A DNA stretch of 64,000 nucleotides from Mesostigma viride (Eukaryota > Streptophyta > Mesostigmatophyceae > Mesostigmatales > Mesostigmataceae), in contig RPFO01000253.1 of the NCBI GenBank assembly GCA_009746045.1, positions 725,720 to 789,719 on the forward strand. The letters are read 5' to 3'. Positions 35,902-46,628 of the stretch are shown here, piece after piece (the stretch's first letter is position 1; each line of letters starts with the position of its first letter). Both the position numbers and the translations under genes were made by a program. The notes below the pieces were generated by a model. It did not search any database. It had not been told where the DNA came from and saw only the letters and a list, made by a program, of their open reading frames with translations.

Positions 35902-36110
35902 AACAACAACAACAACAAGAAGCAGGACAAGGAGGACAAGTCTTCTCAGCGGTGCACCCGCTGTGGCATGAAGTACCACCTGCGGCCCACCTGCCGCAAG
36001 AACGTGGACGAGCTGGGGCATTTGGACGTCCTGTGCCACAAGTGCCACGGGCCGCCCCACGGTGACCCCAAGGACTGCAAGCGGCCTCCTTACGGCAAGA
36101 AGTGTGAGTC
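33173..36110 (+). CDS. Gag part of element C polyprotein
   Basis: Start chosen at ATG 33173 (MASNNGNNGNNNKGK), 46 bases after the LTR; an upstream in-frame ATG at 33053 lies in the LTR. The first 420 residues are Pro/Gly/Ala-rich with one compact region (FIAVNGRIMHQRFQLLPDEQ). Near 34436-34450 the frame moves by -1 into the next ORF. Then come capsid-like helices (REELNVKNWFGSLMQGDFYH, FLEKLKLDKNTYAMLATGMA), a Lys-Gly repeat (about 35731-35805), a run of about 28 Asn (35832-35917), and two zinc knuckles, CTRCGMKYHLRPTC and CHKCHGPPHGDPKDC. Unlike A/B and E there is no stop between gag and pol. Confidence 0.8.
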
Positions 36111-37300
36111 TCCCTCTCATGCTGGCTTGAGTGTGCCTGCTTCACCTTCTTCTTCTGCATGCCCCACTGTCAGAGCAGTGAGCAGTTCTGGAAAGGTGCT
36201 ACAGCTGGTTTCAGAAGATTATGTCTCTAAACCAACCTTCACATCTATGGTTCCCAAGGTGTGCAGAGTGTCCCCAGCAGAGGATGCTCAGATCAGTTTT
36301 CAGGAGCTTGCTTTGCAGTTGCATTTCCTTTATGGGCATGAAGTGAGTGCAGAGGTGGTGGCAGCAGCAATAGGGGGGGCAGCACTCAGACGTGCATGCC
36401 AGGTGGTCAGATCCCACTGCCAGCATTGTCAGTTCAATGCACCCAAACCCCCTAAGTGGCATGTAGCTACCCCACCTAAGAGCAAGGGCAGGGTGGTAGG
36501 AGATGTCTTTCATATCAAAGGACAATCTTACTTGGCACTTAAAGATGCATGGTCAAGGTACACAACCATTGAACCATTACCTGGAATGGACAAGACACAG
36601 TTGCTCAGGGCTCTCTTGATTGCTCAGGCCAGGTACTACCCTGTGGAGGCATTGTTACTGGATCAGCAGTTCACATGTCTTGCCAATGAACCAGGGTGTG
36701 AGGCTATTGATCTGGCTGGGCTAGAAGATCATGAGAGGCAAGGCATTATTGAAAGGGCCATCAGGTCCATTAAAACCCTTGTAGCCAAAGAAGATGGCAA
36801 TCTGCTGGCTGACAGTGGGTCCTATGCTGACAGAGCTCTGTGGTCCACCAGGTTGTGCCAAGTCCTCAACAGGAGGCCACTCATGAAAACCCCACAAGGG
36901 GTGGTCATTACACCAGATGGATTGCATGCAGGCATTTATCCACCTGAGGTACTAGCCCTCTACAACGCACAGCGAGCACAGACAGCTAGCAGGTTAGCTG
37001 TCAAGGATGCAAAGCATCCACGTCCCACCTTCAGAGAAGGGGATCAGGTCCTATTCTACAAGGAGTCGGGACTAGGCAAGGTGGGTACCTGGCATGGGCC
37101 AGCCACCATCCTAAAGTTTAACACCACTGGCAGGACAGTGTTAGTTAAACACAATGACACGGGAAAAATTCACAGGTGTTCACCTCACAGGATGAAATTG
37201 TATTTTCCAACTGTGTCAGACGTGGCAGAGGAGGAAGAGCTGTTGGCCGACAGCCCTGTACAGTTGCCTGGCATCCCAGCGTTGCCCAGTGAGTGGTTGT
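36111..37300 (+). CDS. Integrase of element C
   Basis: In frame with gag. The zinc finger has LHFLYGH (His pair) and HCQHC (Cys pair), at about 36321-36435. The core shows VVGDVFHIKG (first Asp 36502-36504), ALLLDQQF (second Asp 36661-36663) and QGIIERAIRSIK (Glu 36751-36753), the D-D-E triad. A C-terminal SH3-like region (GDQVLFYKESGLGKVGTWHG, about 37040-37100) ends in a positively charged segment. It inserts the cDNA into the genome. The domain is clearly complete, in keeping with the young age of the element. Confidence 0.85.
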
Positions 37301-37479
37301 TTGGAACACCCACTGGTGAGTGTGAGAGCCACACCCACTGTGACACCCAGGTCACCCTTGATGATTGCAGGCAGTCACTGCAGGATTGGCCCCCTGCAGC
37401 AGAGGGTCACATTGGCAAAACAGGTGATCAGCAACCTATCACCTCTACAAGTGTGAACATAGCTCAGCCACTAGCTGCA

Positions 37480-37890
37480 CCTTCCAAACGCAGCCTAGCA
37501 GACGCTGTTCGCATTTTACAAGCAGCTCATAGAGCCAAAGCTCAAACTGCTGCAGGATCAGCTAAGGTGGGGAAGGTTGGGCAGAATGACAATAGCCCAT
37601 TTATGGTTGCAGTGGACACACAAGCCCAGGTCAGCATTATCAGTGCCCTGGCTGTGCCCCATTTGCCTTTGGAACCTTCACCCTGGCACCATGTGGCTGA
37701 TTTCTCAGGGCAGTCATCCCTCAAGGTATTAGGTCAGGTCATGTTGACTATACTCGGTATCCCCACTCCTTTTCAGGTATTGGAAGGTTATAAAGGGAAT
37801 GCTTTGTTGGGGGATCCTTTTCTCTGTTACCCTGGTGTCATATCCAGTGATAGACTATCCATCCAGGACATGGGTGGTGTTGATCTGAAT
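37480..37890 (+). CDS. Retropepsin-like domain of element C, displaced after integrase
   Basis: In frame after integrase: FMVAVDTQAQVSIISALAV (Asp 37615-37617), a beta-rich stretch with HVADFSGQSSLKVLGQVML, then VLEGYKGNALLGDPFL. This matches the retropepsin layout D-T-x-x-x-hydrophobic...hydrophobic-LG-x-x-FL. The residue after DT is Gln, not the nearly invariant Gly. I find no other protease motif between gag and integrase. It is either an unusual active enzyme or a protease fold that has lost activity. The same domain sits at the same place in A, B, D and E2. Confidence 0.65.
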
Positions 37891-37949
37891 CATTTCAAAA
37901 TTTCTCTTGAAAAACTTCTTAACACCAACATTGCTTCTGTAAAATTTGC

Positions 37950-39659
37950 TACACCCAAGTATGCCCCAGGGCAAGAACCCTGTGTGGCAGACCTGGTTCA
38001 CAACCAAAAACTTCATCCCAACTCATTTGGATTGGGCAAGCATGATGTGGCTAAAATGTCTCCTCTTTCTTATGAACAGATAGAGCAAGACTGTCGCACA
38101 CACATAGGATTCCTAAAATGGGTGGAGGCCTTTAACAAGGCCAGGGAAGAATGGGTAGTGCCAGATCCTCTTAGTCCTTCTCATACTCCCCTGTCACACC
38201 TATTGACAAAAAGCCTGCAGGGTGCAAGCACTTGCGCCTGAAGTTTGTGTGTAAACATAAGCCAGCAGCAGATGGGTCAGTCATCTTTCATGCTAGACCT
38301 TGTGTGACAGAGTTCAAGGGCACCACTGATCTGACAGAGGCAGAGTTGTACACGCCAGGCATTCAGCAAACATCCCTAAAAATCTTGCTGTCTGTCTTTG
38401 TGGGTCATCTCAATGATGGGGATGACTATATCTGTAAGGCTACAGACATTAAAAGGGCTTTCCTGAAAGGCTCACCTGAGATAGCACAACAAGTGTGGCA
38501 TGGTCAGGTGTACGTAGTCTCCACTCCCAGAGTTTGGGCAAAACACATCCCTCAGCAGTACCTGAAAGCTAACATAGGTGTTGAAGGGCTGCAATCAGCT
38601 CCTCGCATTTTCAGGATGTCAGCTCAGGCTGTGTTTGAAAAGTTAGGGGCTAGATATGATGACATAGACCCTTGCTTCTTTGTGGTCCCACACCCTCATG
38701 GCATTCTCACCTTTGTGTGGCATGGGGATGATCAGCTGATTGCTGGGCCAAGGCGTGCTGTGGATGATTTTATTCAACAAGTGTCACAGCATTTTGAGAT
38801 TGGCAAGCAAGTAGAGCTGGGCACCACTGCCATAAAATTTTGTGGCACAATGTTACAACTCCAGCAGCATCAAAACCAGTGGGTGTGTGCACTCTACTCT
38901 CCCAATGATTACATGCACAGCTGCTTGGAGGTTTTGCAAACAAAAATCAAACCTGGAGCCTGTCCTACCATTAGAGGCAAGCTGGGGTGGTTGTGCTCAA
39001 CGTGTGCACCTCACCTGGCTGTGGTTAGCAGAGTTGATGATGATGTCTTGATGCAAGTAGGTCACAAAGCCATCACCAAAACTCTCCAGGAGGGCCCTCC
39101 CCTTATCTTGCACTCCTTGGATCTCCACAAAACCATTCACATCCAAGCTATGATGGATAGTTCCATGGAGTCCAGGCAGATTACCAAGTTGCAGGCAAGG
39201 GAGTCAGGCTTGTATTTTGTGCAGAATGATGATGCACCCTTGTCTCTCATTTCATGGTACAGCCGGTTGCATAGACGCAAGGCTGTCAGCAGCAATGCTG
39301 CTGAGTGCAGGGCAGTGGTGTCAGCAGTGCTTCATGCCAGGTACTTGAATCATGTGCTGGTTTGGTTGCAGATGCAAGCAGGCAGCAATGCTGGGGTGGT
39401 GGCACACTTGCTCACTGACAGTCAGTCAGTCCTCAGTTTCCTTGCTAACCCCTATGCTGTCCACACTGATCTTGACTGGGTGGTCCTGAAACAGGAGTCC
39501 ACCTACTGGGAGTCCACCCGTCACGTGGAGGACAAACACAACGCTGCTGATGCACTCACTAAAGTGCCTCAGCAGGCAGCTGAACAATATCAGCTGTTGT
39601 ACCACTTGATGAACCCCTATGGCAAGCAGGCAACCCTGCCCCATAGGGGGGACGCCTAG
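37950..39659 (+). CDS. RT and RNase H of element C
   Basis: The RT start (PLSYEQIEQDCRTHIGFLKW, EEWVVPDPLSP) is in the upstream frame, which ends at 38241. The rest is in the frame 38232-39659, so a -1 shift is needed between about 38185 and 38230; CCCC and AAAAA runs are present there. Motifs: ATDIKRAFLKGSP (catalytic Asp), TFVWHGDDQLIAG (HGDD 38721-38732), then RNase H with AMMDSSMESRQ, NAAECRAVVSAVLHARYL, LLTDSQSVL and NAADALTKV. HGDD replaces YVDD of typical copia RT. Ends TAG 39657-39659. Confidence 0.85.
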
Positions 39660-40723
39660 CAGGGTCCTGTTCACCAGGGCCGCCTAGGTCACCCAGTACC
39701 CCTTGGGCAGGTCCAAGGGGTAGGTTGTGGCTTCCAGCAAGGGGGGTTGGTTGGAGTCTGTTTTTCATACATCTGCGTGCCCTATGCCCAATAAAATCTG
39801 TTTTGATTTTTTCAACACCATGGAATTTCGTTATGCACACCTTCATAGGTGGGCATGGGATGTATCTCACACCTTTTTCACTAGGGCGTATGCCTTGGTG
39901 GATTGGCCTTGAGCTCAGTGGCTCAGGTGCCCCCATTCAAGTGGAGGGTCAAAGCTCCCTTGACAGGTGGTTACCCAGGACCCCAGTTCACTGTGGATAT
40001 CCTGGGCCACCTGGCCTTACTGTTCAGTGGCAGTAAAGGCATGGGTGCTGTCATGTTGTCTAGTACAACGTGCTCAGCACAGGTGCAGGATGAAATATTC
40101 CTGTCACCTGTCACCAGGACTTCAGTCACCCATGTGCAGGGCAGGGGTGGCTGGTCTCACACGTTGTGCAGGTGCAATGTGGCCAGGTCCAGGATGTCAT
40201 AGTCCTGTCACCTGTCACTCGGACTTCAGCCCCCTCTGTGCAGGGCAGGGGTGGCTGGTCCTCACATGTTGTGCAGGTACAACATGGACAGTGCAGGGTG
40301 CAATAAACCTGTCCACTGTCACTCCTCAGGTTGCAGGTAACCTGAGCTCAGTTGACCCAGCCTGGCTGGGTATTTTCTCTCTGAGTGGGCGATGATGATG
40401 GAACAACATGGAACCTCTTAAACGGTTACCTTGGCATTTTTACAATGGCTTTCTTGGCTGGTGATGCACTCCCTGGATAGGCAGACAGGCATAGCTATCT
40501 CCCTTGTGAGCTCGCGAGGAGGAGGAACTCCCCGGGCATGTTGAGCTAAACGTGATGCCATCACAAGTATTGCACGAGTTCTGGGGCCCATCTTTTTCAG
40601 TCCAGATGTTGCAGTATGGGTGTCAGTTGCTCAGCACCTCAGTCAGCTTGGAGTCAGTCTCCTAGCTGGGCAGGGTCAGGCTTGAAGTCGCTAGCCTTCA
40701 ACCTGAAAGGAAAACATAATGGG
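39660..40723 (+). other. 3' untranslated region of element C
   Basis: About 1 kb without a convincing ORF. An AATAAAA near 39789 could serve polyadenylation. A tandem repeat lies at 40080-40300, and a purine-rich tract (GAAAGGAAAACATAATGGG) runs up to the right LTR at 40705-40723. Confidence 0.6.
40080..40300 (+). repeat. Tandem repeat of about 105 bp in the 3' UTR of C
   Basis: Two full and one partial copy, marked by CCTGTCACCTGTCAC, GGGCAGGGGTGGCTGGT and GTTGTGCAGGT recurring about every 105 bases. Confidence 0.7.
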
Positions 40724-41178
40724 AGTTAGATGAGATGCTTAGGCTGACACACGGATTTCCGGCCTGCGCGCCGCGTATTGCCTACCGCGGCTGAGCGGGA
40801 CACCTCAGTACAGTACGGCAGGGTGTACGGTACTGAGGTGTCATGTGGACCGATGTGCGGTTAGTGCCAGACTGTTCCTAGGTGCTAGCTCGACCCGCCA
40901 GGTCCGGTGTAGCCGGGCCTGACGGGCCGAGTCTTAGCTGGTTGCTAGTGACGTGGTCGCATGGCATTGCAGTGTACAGTTGTCCACTGGTCGTGTGCTG
41001 CAGGTAGCACCGCCATAGGCATATAGGCGTAGCACTGGGGAGTGCCACAGCACCCGAGTTTGCCCAGTTCCATTCTGAGCCCTCAGCTTTCATCGCTCTC
41101 TCCTTGTATTATTGTAATACAATCATCATTCGCTTTCAGCTTCAGCAGTTGTTCGTCGTTCCTAGTCTCCATCCAACT
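40724..41178 (+). repeat. Right LTR of element C
   Basis: 455 bp, AGTTAGATG...CATCCAACT (imperfect 9-bp terminal inverted repeat). Intact reference for the split left LTR. GTCCC follows at 41179-41183. Confidence 0.92.
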
Positions 41179-41183
41179 GTCCC
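41179..41183. repeat. Right target-site duplication of element C (GTCCC)
   Basis: Identical to 11553-11557. Confidence 0.85.
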
Positions 41184-43959
41184 CTTAAGTTATGTTGTGA
41201 CTACGCAGAGAGCCACTCTCTGCTGAGACGCCATGCCCTAGCTCTTGTATTCTGATCATAGCTCTTGTATAGCCATGCTGATCTTCCCCCCCTATGACGG
41301 GCTCCCCTTGTTGGGTTGAGCTCGAGACTCTGGGGGGTGCAGGTGCCCTTGGTGCACCTAGAGCAAGTGTCGTTTACATTCCCACCCTTGCAGGAAGTAG
41401 TTTAGAATGTATTAAAAGCCATATTGCCCCTTCTCTGGGATATGTGCTACCGTACTGGCTGAAATCAAATTGCGAATAAATAATTTTTCGAGGGTTTTTT
41501 GGCATGGTTTTGACACTTTACGGGGAAAGTTCAGCCCGGGTTAGGTAAACTTCGAGCCCGGGAGCTTGTTTATATTAGGGCACCTAGTTCAGCACTTGTC
41601 TGACTTGGATTCTAACCTAAGTACATTAATTACCCACCAAGCGCAGTTCCTATCTGACAATTAAGTGAGTACCAGTATGACATAAGGCCCTAATCAGTGC
41701 TAACAGGGCCCCTAATTGAACGCGTTCTCAATCTGACGCGGCGTGGCGCGGCAAGCGCGGCGCTCCACTTCATCTAGCTGCGCCGCGGCCTGCAGCCAGA
41801 AACAGGTGTAGCGCCTCCCGGCTTTCATACTTTACGGGGTAAATTGAAGTATTATTTTAGCACTTTTCGGGGGGTCATTCGAAAAGATTTATTCGCAATT
41901 TGATTTCAGCCACTACGGTACATATACTCCCAACGGAGTTATGTTCCTAATTAAGGGGAGGGTCCCATAGAAATATATCAAAACTTACCCCCCCTAATAA
42001 CTACAGAAATGCAACTGACAACCACTGAATGATGTTTGGGGACCATAAACATGATGTTTGGGCATGCATACCACCACTTGTTGGGGGTACTACCCCCAGC
42101 CATACACCGGCTATGAGCTAAAAATAGAAAAAAACGCTGTCCGGGGCACATCTTGCCCAGAACAGTGGGAGAACCAGTTGCATGAAAAAAGTAATACCCA
42201 TATAAAAATGTCATGGGACATGGTTTCTACCTAATTGGATCAACAAAATCAGCACATCCCTTTGAGTTATTAATTTTTGGGCCAAAAATACGCTTTTTTA
42301 GGCGGGGCGTCCCCATACACACTCATAGCACATCCATTAGGCCTAAAAAGTAATAGTCAAATTCTGTCATGACCATAGAAGGCACTGTCAAAGTTTGGTG
42401 GCATTCTGAGCTCAGCTGTAGCAGTTATTAATTTTGGCAGTTGGCCACCTGTGCAGACGCTAAGGAAGGCATTAGTGAGTATTAAGGCACACTAACACTT
42501 CCTATGCCATCCAAAAGGCTCCTGACCATGCCCAATTCGACCACAATGTACAAGGAGGTGGCTGGCCGTCATATGTGGGCACGTCATATGTGCCCTTGCC
42601 TTACCTCGACACGGGCAACCTGTTGCGTGTGTGCACAACAATGAGGCAGGTAGCTCTACATGCCTAGCCGACACTTCTAAAGCATATTTCAGGTTTATGG
42701 TGTGGGCATCATCCCAAAACCAAGCTCAAACACACCCTAGAAAGCCATATCCACTAATTGCCCAACAAGGGTAACAACAGACAGTCCACAGAGAAAGCAG
42801 AATTATCATACATGCTGCTTGCCAAGGCTTCTTACCATGGTTACCTTGCCTTGCTAGCATATGAATTAGGGCTCTCCCATTTTAGTGGGAGAAAGGCCAA
42901 CAAGACAACGATAACCCCTACCTACGTGCAGTTCCACCCATGCAGTATGCCCCTCAGAAAAACCACTGCCACCTTTCTTTCCAGCGCAATTGTTTGCCAA
43001 GAAACAAACTCAAGCTTGTGAGCCTCTAACCACAATGAAGCCTCTGCTAAGAAAGGCCGCGTCAATATTCACACAAAACTGAGTGCTGTTAGCAATCTCC
43101 TTCCAAGAAACCACTCAGCAAATCCCTGACAACTTGACGATATGCCACGGTCACGCTTTGACACATCCCAGCCATGCAACGTACATAAAAACCACTGAAA
43201 GGTGCCAGGAATCTGGCGATGCGCAGCACGGAATGGCATTATACCTGGCGCTAACTGCACGGGAAAAAGCCGAAAACTTGCGTTGATAACCCATAAAGGA
43301 AGCGAAACATTCATAGGGTCACGTTGATCACACGATCGTACCATTACCGGAGTTGTCCTTCGCCCAGCGGCGCAAGAAAGAACAACCTTCCATGGAATAA
43401 TAAGACGCGCATCCCGCGAGCCTGGAGAGTGTCTTACCGATCATGACGGAAATCTTGCCGAAACCCAGCAAATTTTTTAAAGCTTTACCAATAACGATTT
43501 AAACGCATCCTTGACGCTAGGTAAAGCCCATAAAACCTGACAATCACCGCCGCCAGCGTGCATTCTAATTTATTCCTCTCGACGAAAACATCAGATTGGA
43601 CCCCCGTGGCGATGGTCATCAATAAAATCATCGACACTGCAAAAAACGCGAACTCCGCTACCGGCGCTACGAAGTAGTATCATTTACTCATCGTCTTTAA
43701 GATTCGCTCAGTTTCTCTGCATTCCGCGAGCTATCTTTTTCTACTCTGCCTGAAAGCACGTCGCCATGGCCAGCTCCGGTAGGGGTGCGCGCCCCGTGCA
43801 CCACTTTTCCACGCGGTACGGACGGGTACCGCGAATTTTTCGGCGCCAAAATATTCGCGCCGGGACCCTCCCCTTAATTAATTAACTAATGCCCCAGGGC
43901 TAGATGTGTTACATCAGCTCCCAACGGAGTTATGTTCTTGAGGGGAGCGTGGGGGCCGC
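41184..43959. repeat. Noncoding dispersed repeat, copy 2, with MITE
   Basis: 41200-41450 resembles 8500-8750 (ctctctgctgaga, cagaatgtattaaa-type block), and 41990-43870 resembles 9700-11550. So the DNA into which C inserted contained two diverged copies of one unit in tandem. No gene is supported; small frames (42758-43021, 43083-43286) are not shared with the other copy. The end (43905-43945) has the gctcccaacggagttatg tail motif also found at 41930 and 47590. Confidence 0.6.
41457..41911. mobile_element. MITE-like element with 3-bp TSD
   Basis: 455 bp bounded by GGCTGAAATCAAATTGCGAA and its reverse complement, inverted repeats of about 26 bp. ACT lies on both sides (41454-41456, 41912-41914). 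No coding capacity. Removing it restores a sequence that aligns with the tail at 47570-47620. The transposase superfamily cannot be told from this alone. Confidence 0.75.
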
Positions 43960-44573
43960 AGTTGTGAGAGGTTTGCACAGAATTCCGCCATGGTTCTTGC
44001 AGGAATGTTGCCTTTATTATGAATAAGGAACACAGACGTAAGTCACGTCACTTCCAAGACTGCACGCAGCACAGGCGACAAGGTCGCAGTGCCAAGAGAA
44101 CGTGCACGCAAGAACTAGCGTCCCGGTGCTACCAAGTCACACATATAGGTTGCTAGGGACGCGTCCAAGTATTCAGCTGCACTGTCACAGCTGAACTGTC
44201 AATCAATTGATTACACAGACTCTGGCACGCCTTTGGCGCGCAGATCTATCAATTGTCCATACGGCTAGTCCTGTGGACCTATCCGTACGCTGCTCAGCAT
44301 CAATTGTCGCATAGGTTCTGGCGCGCTACAGCGCGCCTACCTATCAATTGACCATCAAGTCCTGTACAAGTCCTGTCAACGTCCTGCGGACTATCAAAGT
44401 GACACTTGTACATCCTGTGTCCGTACGCGCCCACAGTGGCGCGCCGGGTACTGTCGGCACAGCCTAGGCAACGTCATAACTTTTACGTTCCTTAACCAAA
44501 TGAGGCGTTCAAGGTGCCGTTGGAAAGAGCGTAACAATCTCTGTCCATCTAACGTAAATTCTTTACGTTAACT
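43960..44573 (-). repeat. 3' LTR of E2
   Basis: 614 bp, on the minus strand AGTTAACGTAAAG...CTCACAACT. Aligns over its whole length with the E1 LTR at 56713-57329 with scattered differences and small indels. Rich in short inverted motifs (TCAATTGAT, GGCGCGC). Confidence 0.88.
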
Positions 44574-44937
44574 CCAATCCCTTCTTTTCTTTAGGGATCA
44601 CATCCCCTGCCAGGGACCCTTGAAGTAGCTTGAAATGTCCTTCACTCCAGCTTGAAGCTTGAACAGATGTCTTTAATGGCCATTGCCATTCCCCCAGCCT
44701 TTTCTTTTAAGGAACTGGAAAAGAAACAGTCTGATCTGCCACAGGGAAAACCATTCCATGAGAAATGGATAAAAACCTATGGAAGTGGCATTACAGAGTA
44801 CCACCAGATATTAGAAACACACAAAATTAAATACATACAGGTTAATTCTATGAGGTCTTCTCCAGGAATTAATCCCATCACCTCGGTAGAGCCTCCAGTA
44901 CAATGACCTTCTGGCGGTGAGTTACATTAATCCCAGA
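44574..44937 (-). other. E2 3' UTR, distal part, with PPT
   Basis: PPT on the minus strand AAAGAAAAGAAGGGATTGG next to the LTR. The block with ACATCTGTTCAAGCTTCAAG recurs in E1 at 58445-58470. An open frame on the plus strand (44652-44906) is not supported by the E1 copy. Confidence 0.65.
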
Positions 44938-44939
44938 TA
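44938..44939. repeat. TA flanking the left terminal inverted repeat
   Basis: TA here and at 55949-55950; the likely 2-bp target duplication of the 11-kb element. Confidence 0.5.
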
Positions 44940-44995
44940 CACTATACTTTTCGTCCGAGGGTAGTAAAAAGGATCCGAGGCGTAAATTACGAGGT
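44940..44995 (+). repeat. Left terminal inverted repeat
   Basis: 56 bp, perfect inverse of 55893-55948. Confidence 0.9.
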
Positions 44996-45446
44996 CTTAT
45001 CTTACTACCTAGATACGAGGCGTGAGATCCAACGCCGTAATCATTACTACCTATCATCCTACGTAGTAATTTTACTAGCCGTAAGTAAGAGTAACGTTAC
45101 GACTGCACATCTTTGGTAGTACATTACCGACAGAGTAAATTACCGCGACGGGTCTTGGTTGGTAATCTACCACCTGTAGATTAGGTGCCAGTGATCCGAT
45201 GCTGTAAGATACGTTTCAGTAAGTTACTTCGGGGATCTTTGCCTGTACACGGCCAGATGGATAATTATATTGTAATGGAGAAGTGGGAGAACGTGCGTGT
45301 CTATTAGCAAATGCAGCGAAATATAAAAATGTAGTTATCAGCCTTTTTCGCCTATTCAGCAGTTGTCGTTGTCGGCCGTTGTCATTAAGCGGCTATAGAT
45401 TATGTGTGCTGGGGCCGGTGAAAAGACGCTAGCAAAGTTCGTCTGA

Positions 45447-46557
45447 ATGGCGTCCAATAGAGGGGATTTTATTCTTAGTGGATTGTTGGACGAGGAGAAG
45501 GCGAGGTTGCTGGCGGAGAATGCGAAAGAGCAGAGGGAAGCAGCGGAAGCCGTGCGTGGAAGATGAGGTAACGGGATGGAGTGTGGGCCCTGGCTTCTGG
45601 TTATGAAATGATGGCGGTTGCAGGCCAGCCGTGCTCGCTGGTAATGGGTGCGTGGTGTTGAAATCCAAGTTCTGCGCGTATTCTGTTTTTTGGTCAATGA
45701 TTGAAGGGATGTCGCCTTGTTTTATTTTTGTGCATCTGCGTCCCGTCGTGACTGCCTCGTCATGGACGCCCAGGGGTAGAAGTTCGAACGAGGGAATGAT
45801 TTTTCAAACGCCTGGATATGTTATGATAGTACGAATAAATGGTAATGGGTAGAGGCGGCCAAAATTTTGTTGGAAGTGTGCCAACGCCGCACATACGACT
45901 TGAACAACCCTAGGTATCTTAGGAAAAGGAAACACGGATACGTCGGAGTGGAGGAAGAGGAAGACGATGACGATGGTGAAGATGGAGAGGTTTACAATGG
46001 AGGCCTTGAGAATGGGGAGACATTGAATCAGGAGAGCAGGGTAGCGGTGAGTGGCCCGTCATGAATTACATTGTGGTTGCAGTTGTTAGCGAGGCGTGTT
46101 GATTGCTTCTTGCCGCGGGTAATCGCTAGCGCGCATAACCTTCTTTTTTCAACAGGTGTTCTGGTGCATTGACTGCCGCAAAGCAATTAATGGGACTGAT
46201 TATGTGCCTATCATGCCGTTTGGGAATCATACATTGCCAACATTTCGTGTTTAGAAGGCGCGCCTTCAGAAGCATATTCAGCACCGCACGAGCCAGGTGC
46301 TGAAGGCGTGCTTGGAGAGGAAGGGGTATAAAGTGCGCATGACCGCATCGAAGAAGAAGAAGCAGCAGGAATCGGGCAAGACCATGATAACCGAGCCAGG
46401 ATTGGCTTTCGTGCATGCAGTACATGGTGCGGCGCAGGCAGTGAATGCTGCATCGATTGCAGCGGTGCAGCCTGTGGCCATGGCGGTGCAGGGCGCGGGT
46501 TCTGAAGTGTGGGCGTTGGCGAAGCAGATTCACGATGCTGTCATGGCCACGTTGTGA
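45447..46557 (+). CDS. Spliced gene inside the 11-kb element, possible zinc-finger protein
   Basis: Inferred exons: 45447-45551 (MASNRGDFILSGLLDEEKAR..., charged helix), intron with GTGCGT donor and AG acceptor; 45855-46046 (AAKILLEVCQRRTYDLNNPR, then an acidic run EEEEDDDDGEDGE), intron 46047-46155 with GTGAGT donor and TTTTTTCAACAG acceptor; 46156-46557. Phases agree at both joins. Exon 3 has FWCIDCRKAINGTDYVPIMP, later LQKHIQH: a C-x2-C...H-x3-H spacing like BED-type fingers, which transposases often carry. A TAG at 46252-46254 interrupts exon 3 in frame; it may be a mutation or the end of a further intron (TTTAG). The rest has a Lys run and an Ala-rich helical tail. Family not recognised. 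Confidence 0.45.
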
Positions 46558-46628
46558 AGCCAAGGAATGGGTGTTGGTTCCAGTCAGGTGCCTCGCCCGG
46601 AGGAAGCTTTTCTGCTGTAAGCAGAGGT

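Larger units (their letters stand above)
11558..41178 (+). mobile_element. Element C: copia-type LTR retrotransposon split by a nested insertion
   Basis: LTRs are 455 bp each. The right copy is intact (40724-41178). The left copy is split into 11558-11645 and 32761-33127, which add up to exactly 455 bp. Both outer ends carry the TSD GTCCC. A TGG-type PBS, gag-IN-PR-RT-RH coding region, purine-rich tract and right LTR follow in order. The two LTRs differ at one position that I could find (near 32865 against 40916), so insertion was recent. Without the nested insertion the element would be about 8.5 kb. Confidence 0.9.

Noticed and set aside
44652..44906. 84-codon ORF next to the E2 LTR
   Set aside because: Lies in the 3' UTR; the part also present in E1 is not open in the same way.
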